A stretch of 64,000 nucleotides of DNA from Allolobophora icterica. Its lineage: Eukaryota > Annelida > Clitellata > Crassiclitellata > Lumbricidae. The stretch lies in contig OY744611.1 in the NCBI GenBank assembly GCA_963556255.1, positions 7,020,736-7,084,735 on the forward strand. The letters are read 5' to 3'. Positions 54,000 to 64,000 of the stretch are shown here, in pieces (within the stretch, counting starts at the first letter, position 1; each line of letters starts with the position of its first letter). The notes beneath the pieces were generated by a model. That model did no database searches. It was given only the letters and a program-made list of their open reading frames with translations, and was not told where the DNA came from. Made by a program: the position numbers and the translations under genes.

Positions 54000-54241
54000 A
54001 CGAAAGTTATCTGGTGGCGATTAGCTTGAAGGCTGCTCTTTACGCTTTCGATTTTAATTGCACTTAATAACTTCTATCGCGCCGGTGTCTAATTCAGGCC
54101 ATCGACCAATGGCGCACCAAAACCAAGCCGTAATCGTGAGCTGACATACCGCTCGTGAATAGGCTGGTGCCCTGTGCTTAGCCTTCGAGTGGCGCTTTAG
54201 AAGTTTGGAGATTACGATTACGATTACGATTACGATTATAA
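54000..54241 (+). mobile_element. LINE 3' end with (GATTAC)n tail
   Basis: CCTTCGAGTGGCGCTTTAG and AAGTTTGGA precede four to five GATTAC units. It resembles the hairpin tails of the L2-like LINEs but with a different simple-repeat tail. Confidence 0.5.
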
Positions 54242-54760
54242 TTGCGTAAGACCAAGATGCAGCCTGTGGTGGATTAGCAATTTGTAAGTCTTAAATTGAG
54301 AACGATTGACACAAGCGACTGCGCCGACTGAGCAGAACGGACAGACACAGGAAGAGAGTTCCAGCATTCTAAGTGCTGCACCCGAAACTGCTCGTTTACC
54401 AAGAAGAATTCCAGAGAAGGACAATCAGAGAACCTCGTTTAATAATGCAAGGTTTAAGGTTTAAGGACTGATTTCAAGTATTTTGACTGGCATCGCATAG
54501 TTTTATCAACTATGAACCTTCATTTGAAACCAATTTCTTTCGCTTAATAGGAAACCAGTGCAAAAAGATTTTAAGGACATGGTTTACATTTTCATATTTT
54601 GACGCATTGGTAATGGCTCTAGTCAAACAGTTCTCGACTATAAGCAGCTTCTGCATGTTTAACTTATTCATTCCAGTAAAAGCAAGTTCCAGTAATCTAC
54701 ACTACTGGACGCCAATTCTTCGTCTGTATAGTTGAGGTTGAATATATATGACTATCGAAC
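54242..54760 (-). mobile_element. LINE 3' end, minus strand (copy 1 of a pair)
   Basis: Shares CAGCCTRTGGTGGAT, GACACAGGAAGAGAGTTC-like and ACCAAGAAGAATTCC-like blocks with 60140-60740. In complement it reads the RT C-terminus (GKRAVSGAALRMLELSS, then FKTYKLLIHH). It directly abuts the (GATTAC)n tail. Confidence 0.55.
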
Positions 54761-55200
54761 GACTCCAGAATGCGTTTTCTAGGGAGTAACCGATTGACAT
54801 TTTTCTGCCGATTTCCGATTCCAATTAGTAAGCACGGGTTTTGCCGAATCCGACCCGATAATTAGAAATATTCTTGAGCTTGTGATATTATCATGGTTAT
54901 GCTATAAATGTGTTTAGGCCTATATTCTCAGACAGGTGTTGCGCAGTAGCCAACACTGGGTGAACACGAAAAGTTCGAAAAGTATCAATTACTGCACGAA
55001 ACAAACTTCCAAAATCATCGACGACAAATATATTATTAAAATGTATTTGCAGATATATAAAAAATGTGTGGTATTTTCTTACGTGTTTTAAAGTTGTTTT
55101 TGTTTGCGAATTTTAAGAAAGTTTCAGCGAATATGAACGCGAAATGATCTTACAGGCTATCCGCTTACTAATTGCAATAGCACGACCTGTATCGAGAGTT
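54761..55200. other. Nothing recognised
   Basis: AT-rich sequence without motif-bearing frames. One TAGGCCTA lies at 54915. Confidence 0.35.
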
Positions 55201-55740
55201 CAATTGATGCCAATCGGTCAATCGGTGGAATTAATGTTGTGACGCAGCTATGACTCTTGTTATATCTTCCTCTTTGTTTTTTCATGACTCGCTTGTCAGG
55301 GCCGCATTAAGGCTAGTGCGGGCCCGGGTGCTGTCATTTGGGGGGGGGGCCTACGAGCGTCCGAAGGATGGTCGCCGGAAAATTTCTGAATTTCGACATG
55401 GTGATTTCATCCATCTTTTTTGGAATTTCATCTTACAAAAAAAGTTCCTGACCTTTTTTGTCATTCATCTCTTGGGCGCAATTACAAGTATACAATAAAA
55501 ATTTGTTGTACTTCCAAAAATGCGGGCCCTCAAAACTGCGGGCCCGGGTGCTGCAGCACCCCTAGCACCCCCCTTAATGCGGGCCTGTCGCTTGTACTAC
55601 TGTAATGTAGTCATTGCAATCCGGTTGAAGTTTAAAACTCATCAGCTTCGGTCTGTTCTGTACTGCGCCTCACGGATCCTAGCCAACTTGCTAAAATTAT
55701 TTCGTAAGTCTTATTTCGAAATGTTCAAGAGATAGTGCAT
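55201..55740 (+). pseudogene. LINE RT remnant split by a hAT-type MITE
   Basis: Sequence before 55297 and after 55587 reads together as a weak LDYC-region and thumb of an L2-like RT (YCN-type followed by RLKFKTHQLRSVLYCASRIL). It is very degenerate. Confidence 0.35.
55297..55587. mobile_element. hAT-type MITE with exact 8-bp duplication
   Basis: The left end is CAGGGCCGCATTAAGG. The complement of the right end is CAGGCCCGCATTAAGG. TCGCTTGT is repeated at 55289-55296 and 55588-55595. The element is 291 bp, with GGGCCCGGGTGCTG on both sides in the same orientation and no coding sequence. Confidence 0.85.
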
Positions 55741-56128
55741 TTACCCTCAGTTGAGGGATTTTAAATTCAAGGTTCGCTTCGAGTGGTGAGACACGATATT
55801 CGGCTGGGCCCCACAATATATGAGAGCTTCCTTTTCTGTCGCTTTACTTCATAGTAGTAATCAACAAGATAGTGTATCAATTAAGATGTAACTTAACTTT
55901 TGTCTCCAGGTGCCACTCCATAGCCAATTTCTTTCAATTTGATATGGTAACGGAATTCGTCATGTATTGAATTAGCTTAAACGATGTTTGATACAACGGA
56001 CAGATTCAACTGCGGATCCAGGAGCCAACCCGCCCTCAGCCAAGACCACCAAAATCTCAAAATGACAGCCCTGTTTACTACAAAGTGCGATCACAAACTG
56101 AGAAGGTCACCCGAAAATTGCACGGACA
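55741..56128. other. Nothing recognised
   Basis: Sequence between the LINE remnant and transposon copy 3. No supported feature. Confidence 0.4.
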
Positions 56129-56439
56129 TAGTAGGATGGTCCACGTGCATATGGTAAAATTTCAAAGTGTCCAAAAACTCTCTCCACAAGGCTGCCCGTA
56201 TTTCACTATGTATACAGAAGAACCATGCTAAAAATTGAATCAATCTGAGTAGTTTTAGGGGTCGCTATGATTTCAACAATTTTCTGATACACGCATTTCG
56301 GATGAAATTTTGGTCGTATAATGTTCTGAATTTTGTTTTCAAATGACTAGAACAATAAGAACTTGTAACAATTGCACTGTACAGGCCTACCAGTACCTGC
56401 AAACTGTTGCAGTAGCATTTGCTCCATCAAAATCCACTC

Positions 56440-57960
56440 CAAAGACAAATGATCCCTAGAGGAACAGTTTCTAGTTCAGAGGTTGCTGGCGCCTTAGACA
56501 GGGTCAACCTTCCAGATCGTGGAGCTGTTTGTGGTTGCATCGATGCAAAGGGCCTAGTATTGAAACCACGTTGTCAAATACATGTATCCATTGAGGAGCT
56601 ATTGTTCTCATTGAAGAAGCAGTGGATCATGAGCTCATGATGATTGGGTGCCGCCATCATGTAATGGAGGTCGTTCTCAGTGCTCAGTGTCTTCACAGCT
56701 CTGTTTGGCGCAACTAGGGGACTCGCGGTTGGCCTATTCAAGAGCTACCGGAAGAAATGGTCATACACACAACAAAACCTTTGTCATTCGAATGTTATAT
56801 GCTTAAATTAATATTATGAACTATGTACACCAAAATGCGGTTAGCAATTGGTTTTGAATAAAGGATATACTTACTTACTTACTTACTTACAACAAGTGAG
56901 CTACAAACCAGCAAAAGATGGTGACGAAATGCACAGCCTACGGGAGGAGATCATAATCATTTTACACAACTGCCATGAACCTCCAACAGCCCAGAAAGGA
57001 TTACCTTGAGCTTCTTCTATTGTGACTCATCTTCCTTGGAGGAACTGTGAAGGACATCAAGTTCCGAGCTCCAGGAGCAATGCACCATAGTCACTGGATG
57101 GTGAAGGCCATCTATGTTCTGAATATGGTACTCTTCCAAGACCAGCTGACGCTGACGGCCAAAGAGAAAAGTAGACTGACAGAGCTTCTCTGTTTGCTGC
57201 ATGGCCCTTTCTGACAAGAAGCTCTACTGGCAACGAATGCTGCTAGTAATGATGCCAAGATGCTTAGCCTGCTCAAGATGTATCAATGCCGCCTCCACAG
57301 CATTGTCTCGTCGTCTTTGGTACCTTTCTGAACACCTCATAGCACTGGCACTGTTCGACAGTCGGGCTGACCCAAATGTCAAGAGGGCCATGGTAGCCAA
57401 CCTGCAGCTTGCAAGACTCCATCGGTTGTGTGTAGGGTGAATGCCACCAGAGTCACTGACTTTTGGAGACTGGAGAACTTTGTGACCAAGAAACCATGCA
57501 CCTCTTCAAGTTGCTGATCAGCACAGGGAAGTAGAGGAGGGCAGAGGAAGACCTGGATGGACAACATCAAGGAGGACTTAGGGGAGAAAGGCACCGACTT
57601 AGCCGGAATCGGCGAGACAATTAAGAAGAGAGAACTTTGGAGAAGTTTCGTGAAGGCCTCATCGTCGGATCACTGACGGAAGAGAAGAAAGAAGAGAAGA
57701 CAGGGAAAAAGGAGGCTGAGAATTTTCTTTCAAATGACCCAGAAGAATGGGAAAATGATGAGTCCTACAAGAAGTTAAAAGAAAGAGTCCAAACCATGAA
57801 GGTGATTAATGACAGAGCTGAATTGCGCTCATCCAGAAATACAATGAAACGATCTCAAACGATGAAGATCAGAAGCAGTTCTTGCTCCAGTTTGTCCAAT
57901 GCCACCGCCAGATGTACCCCTAACCCATCCAAAGCAGCCATGACAGTTGATGATCACTAA
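56440..57960 (+). pseudogene. Transposase-like gene of the unclassified element, copy 3
   Basis: Frames in order: VAGALDRVNLPDRGAVCGCI with DAKGLVL, HELMMIGCRHHVMEVVLS (the motif-bearing core, 56620-56680), VFTALFGATRG and LFKSYRKKW. Then DEMHSLREEI, FRAPGAMHHSHWMVKAIY, SRADPNVKRAMVANLQLA (57201-57440), and ALIQKYNETISNDEDQKQFL followed by QFVQCHRQMYP before a stop. There are at least five frameshifts and one inserted retroposon. No intron is needed to relate it to copy 2. Confidence 0.65.
56776..56888 (+). mobile_element. 113-bp retroposon tail inserted in copy 3
   Basis: ACAACAA flanks both sides (56769-56775 and 56889-56895). The insert ends with AATAAAGGATATACTTA and a (CTTA)n run. Copy 2 lacks it at the same place, which proves insertion. 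It is probably a LINE 3' end. Confidence 0.75.
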
Positions 57961-58439
57961 AAGGAAAACATTGTAAACTGTTGCTATGCATAGTTGCATA
58001 CACAGTTTGACTATATCCTTCAGACATTTTCAAGACTAATGCTTGTTACTGTTGACATGTTTAGATACCAGTTAACAGTTTTTCAATTGTTTTATTATTG
58101 TTCACTTCCTGTTACTGACTGTCAAAAAAATAAAAATAAAACATGGATGTAATTGTCAAACATAACTCGTTATTTGCTGTTTTTCGCTATTTATCCAAAA
58201 AGTGATAATTCATAGCGACCCCTAAATATTCTCAGATTAACTTCAAAATTTGTCATAAAATTCATAATATTACATGTAACAGGGGCAGCCTTGTGGAGAA
58301 ACAAATTTCTTGATTTCACTATTTTTGGACCACCCTAGTACATAGTCAGGATCTCGCTGAAACAATGTCAAGTTTTCCTTATTCTATCATGTCAAAACAC
58401 CGTGTAATTTTTTTCAGATTTTGTTCGTGGGTAGGTCTT

Positions 58440-58890
58440 ATATATAGCGGTTATCTACTCACGAGCGCTCCCAGTCCAACCCCGGTCAAACAAGGCAGTT
58501 TTAAGGCAAGAGTGGAATAGGGAAGAGCAATCAATCGGGGTCAGGCGCAGAGCAACTGGGAACCATTCCAGGTCGCTGGGCCAGAGACAGAGAAGGCACG
58601 GTGTTACCGGATCGCAGTCCGTGTAAGGGGGACTTGGAGCTCAGCCAGGGGAGCCTGCGCTGCAGAGCGAAGTGAACCACGACGCTGGACAGCCACATTG
58701 GAGCAGCAACGTTCCCGGAGGTAAGGGGGAGCCAAGCCCTCAAGACACCGCCGAACCAAAGCAGAAAGCCGATAAGCAATGCGAGTTGGGGAGCCAGTGG
58801 AGCACCTCCCGCGTGTACTCCGAGACCCGGCCAAATTTGGGGATACGACCCACCAGCCGGGGAGTTATTTCCTAGTTGCTTATGCCTCAA
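58440..58890 (-). pseudogene. L2-like LINE C-terminal fragment, minus strand
   Basis: The complement encodes TRIAYRLSALVRRCLEGLAP, PYLRERCCSNVAVQRRGSLR and VPLTRTAIR, closely similar to the LINE frame at 31250-32263. The tail includes GAGCGCTCCCAGTC near 58463-58480. Confidence 0.7.
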
Positions 58891-60139
58891 AATGTACGTT
58901 TAAATAGCTATTATTTCCCACAAACTTTGCTTTTGTGACCAACTCAATTTTTTTCTTAAATGTAACTATTTTCCAGAACATTCATGTCCAAAGGGAAATT
59001 TTTAGCCACAGATTTGCCCTCTGGCCTCAGTTGTAGCCATTTTCCAAAATAGCCGACCGAATAGCATCCTCCCAGTGAGGGAATCTGCTGTCAAGACCTG
59101 AATTGATATGTAAACATAGGCGTAGCTACATTGAGGCAAGAGGAGGCATTTGCCTCGTCTTGGTTTTCAAGATTTAAAAATGTTCCATGGGTTATAGTCC
59201 TGTATCCTGAAGTATAGGCTATGAGAAGGTCATCAACTTTTTTCGAAAATGAAATTTGAAAAAAGTATGAAAATTGTCTGTGGAAGAAGAAATTCCCAAA
59301 AAAGGTCATCGAATTTTCTGTGGAAGAAATTCCAAAAAAGTAATCTAATTTTCTGTGGATATTAATAGCACTTATAAGCTCCTCTAACATGAAACCAAAA
59401 ATTTACACCATTGTAATAAGACCAGAGACATCAAGACAGGTTTTGACAAACAATAAGTTATGGAAGCTATTCAACATGAAGGTAACGCATACCATGGGGA
59501 AATACTGTAGTTCGTCTGCTTTTTCTTTCTTGTCAACTATAGTAAATCCCATTTCACAATCACCAGCATGCAAGTGAACTTATGTGTGCTATGATAGCTG
59601 CAAAAGTCAACACGAGTTGGTGATATCATACGCTCATAGCACTGACGACACCAATTCGTGTTGCCGATCAAGTTTCGTGAAGAAACCCAGAAAAATAAAA
59701 TGAAGTAAGTAAGTACAAGATGTCCACTTCTATTTAGCACGAAATCAACAATTTTACGCGAAATCATGCAAAACATGAAAAATGCAACAATAAAAATTAA
59801 GCACATCAGATTAGCATCGGCGGCGCGCCGACAGATTGTCGGCGGCGGCGGCGTGCCTACAAACAAAAATCGGCGGCGGCGCTCACGAAATGTCGGCGGC
59901 GGCGGCGCGGCGCGGCCGGCGCAGGGCTCTAGTCGGGGTTAGGCGTAGCCCTACTGGGAGCTATATCAGGGACCGTCATTATGAGCGATCGTCCAACATG
60001 TAGGCCTATAAGTAATCTTCCTATGAGTGCTCGTCCTTTTGAGCGATCGTCCTTTTGAGCGATCGTCCTTTTGAGCGATCAGCATAGGACCGATTTGTTA
60101 ACCAACAAAAATGCCAATCTCTAAAAGATCAGTCCGTAG
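58891..60139. repeat. Unassigned stretch with three local repeats
   Basis: Two to three units of about 45 bp (TTTTCTGTGGAAGAAATTCC core) lie at 59225-59358. A CGGCGG-rich block ending CAGGGCTCTAG lies at 59816-59932. Three to four tandem 16-mers (GAGCGATCGTCCTTTT) lie at 60020-60080. No gene is supported. Confidence 0.6.
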
Positions 60140-60740
60140 GACCGACAGGCAGCCTATGGTGGATAACCAATAATTTGAGAAACAGGTAAGTCTGAAACTG
60201 AGAACGAAATGAAATTGGATTGGCGACTGAGCACAACGGATAGACGCAGGAAGAGAGTTCTAAACCTAGGTCCAGCAAAAAGAAACAGCTCTTTCACCAA
60301 GAACAATGCTTATTTTAGGTTAAACCAGAGAAAACAATCAGGTGACCTCATTGAATAATGCAAAGTCTGAGGATTAGGAAAAGATATTATGTACCTTTAC
60401 TGGCATGGCATGGTTTTATAAATTATGAGCCTCCAATTGAAACCAATTGTTTGCTTAACAGGAAGACAATGGAAAGATCTTAAGGAAAGGGTTTTATGCT
60501 CATATTCTGACGCATTTTTAATAGCTGTAGCCAGAGTTCTGAACCCTCAGCAACTATAGCATGTTTTATTTACTGAAACCATTAAAAGCGAGTTACGGTA
60601 ATCTGCACGACTTGAAGCCAATTCTGCGTATGTAAAATTTAACATTATTATATGATGACTTACACATAGGCCTACTATTTACATGGTCAATGAGAGACGC
60701 AGTATAATTTAAAGCAACGACTGAGTTCAGAGCGATTTTA
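60140..60740 (-). mobile_element. LINE 3' end, minus strand (copy 2 of a pair)
   Basis: Blocks such as GGCAGCCTATGGTGGAT, GACGCAGGAAGAGAGTTC and TCACCAAGAACAATGC match 54242-54760. The high-coordinate end is diffuse. Confidence 0.5.
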
Positions 60741-61490
60741 ATATTATAATATTATGCTTTCAATCATCATCGGACTCTAACTTATGATTTATAAAAAATT
60801 ACGATTGACAGACGATTACATTACTTTGTAGTATCGTAAGCTTACACCTGAAGACCTGATAGCTGTTTAGTAATGACGATGCACTTTGAGAACTTACGAT
60901 AAATCCTATGAAACCTATAACCTGCTTATGTTGGAGTCACTATTTCTACATATTGCTTTGGATGCACTTACATGTCTTCATTATTGAATAGCAAATAGTT
61001 AATAAAACTGTCGTTGCTCGAGTAGACTAAAGTGCAAATAAATTTACCGTAAAGGACCTCTATCTGTTACAGTAGCCTACATTAGTCCACAGGACATCAA
61101 AGATTATGAATCCATATAACTTCTATAAAAATCAGTTTAATCTATGGATATTGGACACGAATATAGGTTAAGTGTTGAATGAGCTGATTAGGCCTAATTA
61201 CTCCCGATTTGGCAAGATCTGTTAAATTGTGTCAAGTGATATGTCTATAGGTTTCTGCTAACGGATGCACAGGTTTTAACTCAGCAAAACCTCGATGATT
61301 TTGTTGTTTTGTTTCTTATACAGAGTGCTTTGTTTGAATAATCTGTTGATGACCAGAGCACATTGAGTTAGCTCATGCATTTGATACTGACTGCACGCGG
61401 CCTAGAGACGTGCGCCAGACATGAACTACACATAACTTAGATTCGAGCTCAGATTAGAGACCGTCAACGAGAATATAGAATAAAGTGTTG
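60741..61490. other. Nothing recognised
   Basis: AT-rich, no supported feature. One TAGGCCTA lies at 61189. Confidence 0.35.
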
Positions 61491-62663
61491 TATTGTATTG
61501 TATTGTATTGTATTGTATTTATGCATTTGTAAAGCGCCTCTCGCAGTACAACCTAATCAGAGGCGCTCCCAGTGCGCAGAGCTTCGTGAGAAAAGAAAAG
61601 TCTTCAGACATCGAGTAGTAGCAGAAATTCCCCCAGTTAGAATCTGAGAACGAGTCATAGGAGGAAGATCATTCCAAAGGGACGGGCCAGCAGATGCGTA
61701 GGCACGGTGTTGAGCCATAGAAGTCCGGGTCCGAGGGACCAAGAGGTCATGTCGGTCAAAAGAGCGGAGAGGACGACCAGAGGCAACCGACAGAGGTCGA
61801 CAGATAAGGTCACAAAGGTAACGAGGAGCTTTGCCCTGGAACGCTCGAGAGGTAAGAAAAAGAATTTTAAACTGGATACGCGCGGTGAGCGGAAGCCAAT
61901 GCAATTGCTCAGACATAAAAGTCGAGATATGAGAGTAGCGTGGAAGGCGGGCAATCAGACGAGCAGCTGCGTTTAAGACCGATTGAAGTGGAGACAGACG
62001 GGATTTTGGGAGACCAATGAGTAATGCATTACAGTAGTCAATGCGTGAGCAGATAAAGGCATGAACCATGGAGGTGAAAGTGGAGGAAGGAACAGAACGC
62101 CGGACAGCACGAAGACGCCTTAGATGATAAAAACTAGACCGAGAGAGGCTTGAGATGTGGTCGGCAAATGAAAGAGTACTGTCAAGAATGACACCCAAGT
62201 CCCGAACACTTGTCGAGAAAGAGAAGAGCGGAAACCGCTTGGCGAGAGTTGCATAATCAAGCTTGAGGAGCTGCTGGCGAGTGCCAAACCAGATCAGCTG
62301 AGTTTTTACAGAATTAAGAGAGAGGCGATTTGAGGACATCCAGCAGTGGAGATCGGAGGAAAGTGACTCAATAGATTGACAAAGGGCAAGTTGGTGAGCA
62401 GGAGGACCATGAACCAGGGCCTGGACATCATCAGCATATAGGTGCCCCACAGCAGAGTGTTTGGCAAAGAGACGAGGAATGTCAGCGGTAAACAATATAT
62501 AGAGAAGGGGACCCAGCACGGAACCTTGAGGAACCCCGAATTTGACAGGTACCCAGGAGGAGCGAGAGTCACCGAGAATGACCATCTGTGAACGGTCGGT
62601 CAGGTACGACCGGAACCAACGAAGTGGAGAGCCACTAATGCCAAAGGCATTGTGATAAGGCAA
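61491..62663 (-). mobile_element. L2-like LINE, 5'-truncated, with intact RT frame
   Basis: The plus strand shows (TATTG)n at 61491-61519, then AAAGCGCCTCTCGCAG and CAGAGGCGCTCCCAGTG, the complement of the LINE tail hairpin. The RT frame of 368 residues is intact. It is the best reference for the family that also occurs at 3.7, 17.1, 23.8, 31-33 and 58.4 kb. Confidence 0.85.
61557..62663 (-). CDS. Reverse transcriptase, C-terminal part of an L2-like LINE
   Basis: 368 codons, uninterrupted. WFRSYLTDRSQMV, FGVPQGSVLGPLLYILFTAD, HLYADDVQALVHG (catalytic YADD), WMSSNRLSLNSVKTQLIWFG, STSVRDLGVILDSTLSF, SRIDYCNALLIGLPKSRL, LHWLPLTARIQFKILFL, and a C-terminus AHWERL. The fingers, the first catalytic aspartate (FDTVDH region) and the whole endonuclease are missing through 5' truncation. 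An intact frame suggests a recent insertion. Confidence 0.85.
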   Translation of the reverse strand: MPYHNAFGISGSPLRWFRSYLTDRSQMVILGDSRSSWVPVKFGVPQGSVLGPLLYILFTADIPRLFAKHSAVGHLYADDVQALVHGPPAHQLALCQSIESLSSDLHCWMSSNRLSLNSVKTQLIWFGTRQQLLKLDYATLAKRFPLFSFSTSVRDLGVILDSTLSFADHISSLSRSSFYHLRRLRAVRRSVPSSTFTSMVHAFICSRIDYCNALLIGLPKSRLSPLQSVLNAAARLIARLPRYSHISTFMSEQLHWLPLTARIQFKILFLTSRAFQGKAPRYLCDLICRPLSVASGRPLRSFDRHDLLVPRTRTSMAQHRAYASAGPSLWNDLPPMTRSQILTGGISATTRCLKTFLFSRSSAHWERL

Positions 62664-64000
62664 TACTCATTACACGCCGCCGATGACGTTAATGAAGACG
62701 ACGATGGTGGTGGTGATGATGGTGATGATGTGCCTTCACTCGGTAATCTTTGAATAAGCGTACACCAAAATTTGGTCGAAATTTTCCTTATAAGTAGCTG
62801 CCTTATCTACCTTAAGCAACGTCTCTTGCGATCTGGCGGATGGTCAATAAAAATTTAAGTTCCTTTGAAAGGTTAATAAAAATCCAATTACATCCATGTA
62901 TACAAACAACATTCATGATTCTGGAATTTATTTTACTTACGATTTAGGTGACAGCATCGAATATCTTGCGCTCTATTTTAGTGAAATTCGAATTGAAGTA
63001 TTTTTGTAATGAACGGCATTGAAAGAATTGAATTTCTAAGGCGATTGACCTCTAAAACACGTGAACAGGAATTTCTTCAAATATTTGTTAAACCAGAGCA
63101 TGGACGAAATAGTGAATGTCTGAATGGTTGAATGAATCACTGACTGAGTTAGTCAGAAATCAGTCTCTCGTGTCAGTAGAAGGAAAGCAGACGCACACAT
63201 ATTAAAATAAAATCATGGAGCTGTGCAACTTACTTTTTGTGAAGGAAATTCATATACATTTTCTAACTTACATGTCGAGGTTCGAAACTAAACTAGTTAT
63301 CAACTAAACCAGTTAGCAGTTGACTTCGAGTTCAGAATTCCGTGGCGTCGAGGACGAGGAACAACGACTGCAGATTAAATCCAAAGCACGTGATAGAAAA
63401 CGCAATGTCCATAATATCCCTCGATGTCACTGCATCTGTGCATTCGTCGCCAGTCGCCTCATATGTCGTATAACCTCTGGTCGGTTGATGGTCGAGCCCA
63501 GTCCAAAAGACATAGGTTGAGTGTTTACTCTGCTTAGACTAAATTCCTTATAAATGATCTGCTGTTATTGCCAACGGTCACAGTGGCTTAGCCTTAAGGT
63601 GACTTCAGCATTGTACACAATCTAGAGACGTGTTCTTGAAATGAAGCACACTTTGTCTGGATAAGAGCCAAGAATAGAGGCGGCTGCCAAAGTGTTGTGG
63701 AAAGAGCAAGGTTCTGCATAGATGCACGATGCTGATGCTGTTGACGGTGATGGTGGTGTTGATGATAATGATGTGTCTTTTAACCGTATATACTTCAAAT
63801 AATCGTCCGAAGAATACCCGAACTTTATTTGTGAGAAGAACCTCAAGAAGCATGTTATTTTCAGCTTAGTCAACACTAAACGCACTGTTTAATGTTGGCT
63901 AAGCTGAAAATAAACCAGAATATGCATGATTTAATGAATACCTGAGTGAATGAATGAATTCTTTAATTAATTAATGAGTGAACGAATGAGTGAATGAGCT
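62664..64000. other. Right edge, no gene recognised
   Basis: GGTGGTGATGATGG-type runs lie near 62700 and a looser GATGGTGGTGTTGATGATAA near 63750. Short frames at 63320-63520 and 63605-63885 lack motifs. A hairpin lies at 63855-63913. Confidence 0.4.
63855..63913. repeat. 27-bp hairpin with a 5-nt loop
   Basis: The left arm 63855-63881 (TTATTTTCAGCTTAG start) and the right arm 63887-63913 are complementary except at two positions, with loop GCACT. No RNA gene is claimed. Confidence 0.7.

Larger units (their letters stand above)
56129..58340 (+). mobile_element. Unclassified DNA transposon, copy 3, best preserved ends
   Basis: The left end is TAGTAGGATGGTCC and the complement of the right end is TACTAGGGTGGTCC. 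Both then share CTCTCCACAAGGCTGCCC or CTCCACAAGGCTGCCCC, and further in TTAGGGGTCGCTATGA, so the inverted ends exceed 130 bp with gaps. CATAGT occurs at both outer edges (56127 and 58341), but on the left it overlaps the tip, so the duplication is not settled. One broken gene lies inside. Confidence 0.7.

Noticed and set aside
56127..58346. CATAGT as the proven target duplication of transposon copy 3
   Set aside because: On the left side CATAGT overlaps the inverted tip, so the boundary and the duplication cannot both be fixed from this one copy.
63855..63913. microRNA precursor
   Set aside because: The stem is only 27 bp with a 5-nt loop, too short for a usual animal precursor, and no expression data are available.

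Overview
This is a repeat-rich stretch of an animal genome, not a prokaryotic one. It has split exons with phase-matched splice sites, tRNA-derived SINE sequence, many 5'-truncated non-LTR retrotransposons with microsatellite tails, hAT- and piggyBac-type non-autonomous elements with exact target-site duplications, and long microsatellites. The dense L2/CR1-like LINEs, an expanded death-fold gene and a strong excess of the octamer TAGGCCTA suggest a marine invertebrate, perhaps an echinoderm or hemichordate. The species call is a guess.

Host gene. One gene appears to run along the minus strand from about 42.4 kb to beyond the left edge. I reconstruct eight exons. In transcript order: CARD-like (42106-42397), CARD-like (30446-30751), possible Death-like (30033-30338), TRADD-N-like (27208-27564), a 35-nt mini-exon (23188-23222), a short exon (15141-15327), CARD-like (3098-3427), and the start of a further exon (1-159) cut by the window edge. 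Six junctions join in phase 1, and the mini-exon to short-exon junction joins in phase 0. The domain mix points to an apoptosis or innate-immunity adaptor. It is a prediction from sequence alone.

Mobile DNA fills the introns, often nested. Around 5.5-12.65 kb a plus-strand LINE is split by a hAT-type element (6693-7558) and by a Ty3/gypsy LTR element (8043-12155) that has lost most of pol and most of its 5' LTR. At 31.1-33.3 kb a plus-strand LINE sits inside a minus-strand LINE. At 45.2-52.3 kb a near full-length LINE with a PHD-finger first ORF (45735-50000) sits inside a minus-strand L2-like LINE. Other items are a foldback element with near-identical arms (43829-45174), a CpG-palindrome-rich hAT-type element (22546-23148), three more hAT-type elements, a piggyBac-type MITE (40703-41312), and a SINE whose 3' stem matches the local LINE tails.

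Possible undescribed system. Three broken copies of one protein-coding DNA element lie at 18.7-21.05 kb (minus), 36.9-39.6 kb (plus) and 56.1-58.3 kb (plus). They share a protein with an (A/D)TxSNTG-like segment, a C-R-H-H motif and an ALIQKYNE-type C-terminus. The best copy has inverted ends beginning near TAxTAGGxTGGTCC. I cannot name its superfamily. The right end (62.7-64 kb) and several stretches of 0.3-1.4 kb hold nothing I can identify.
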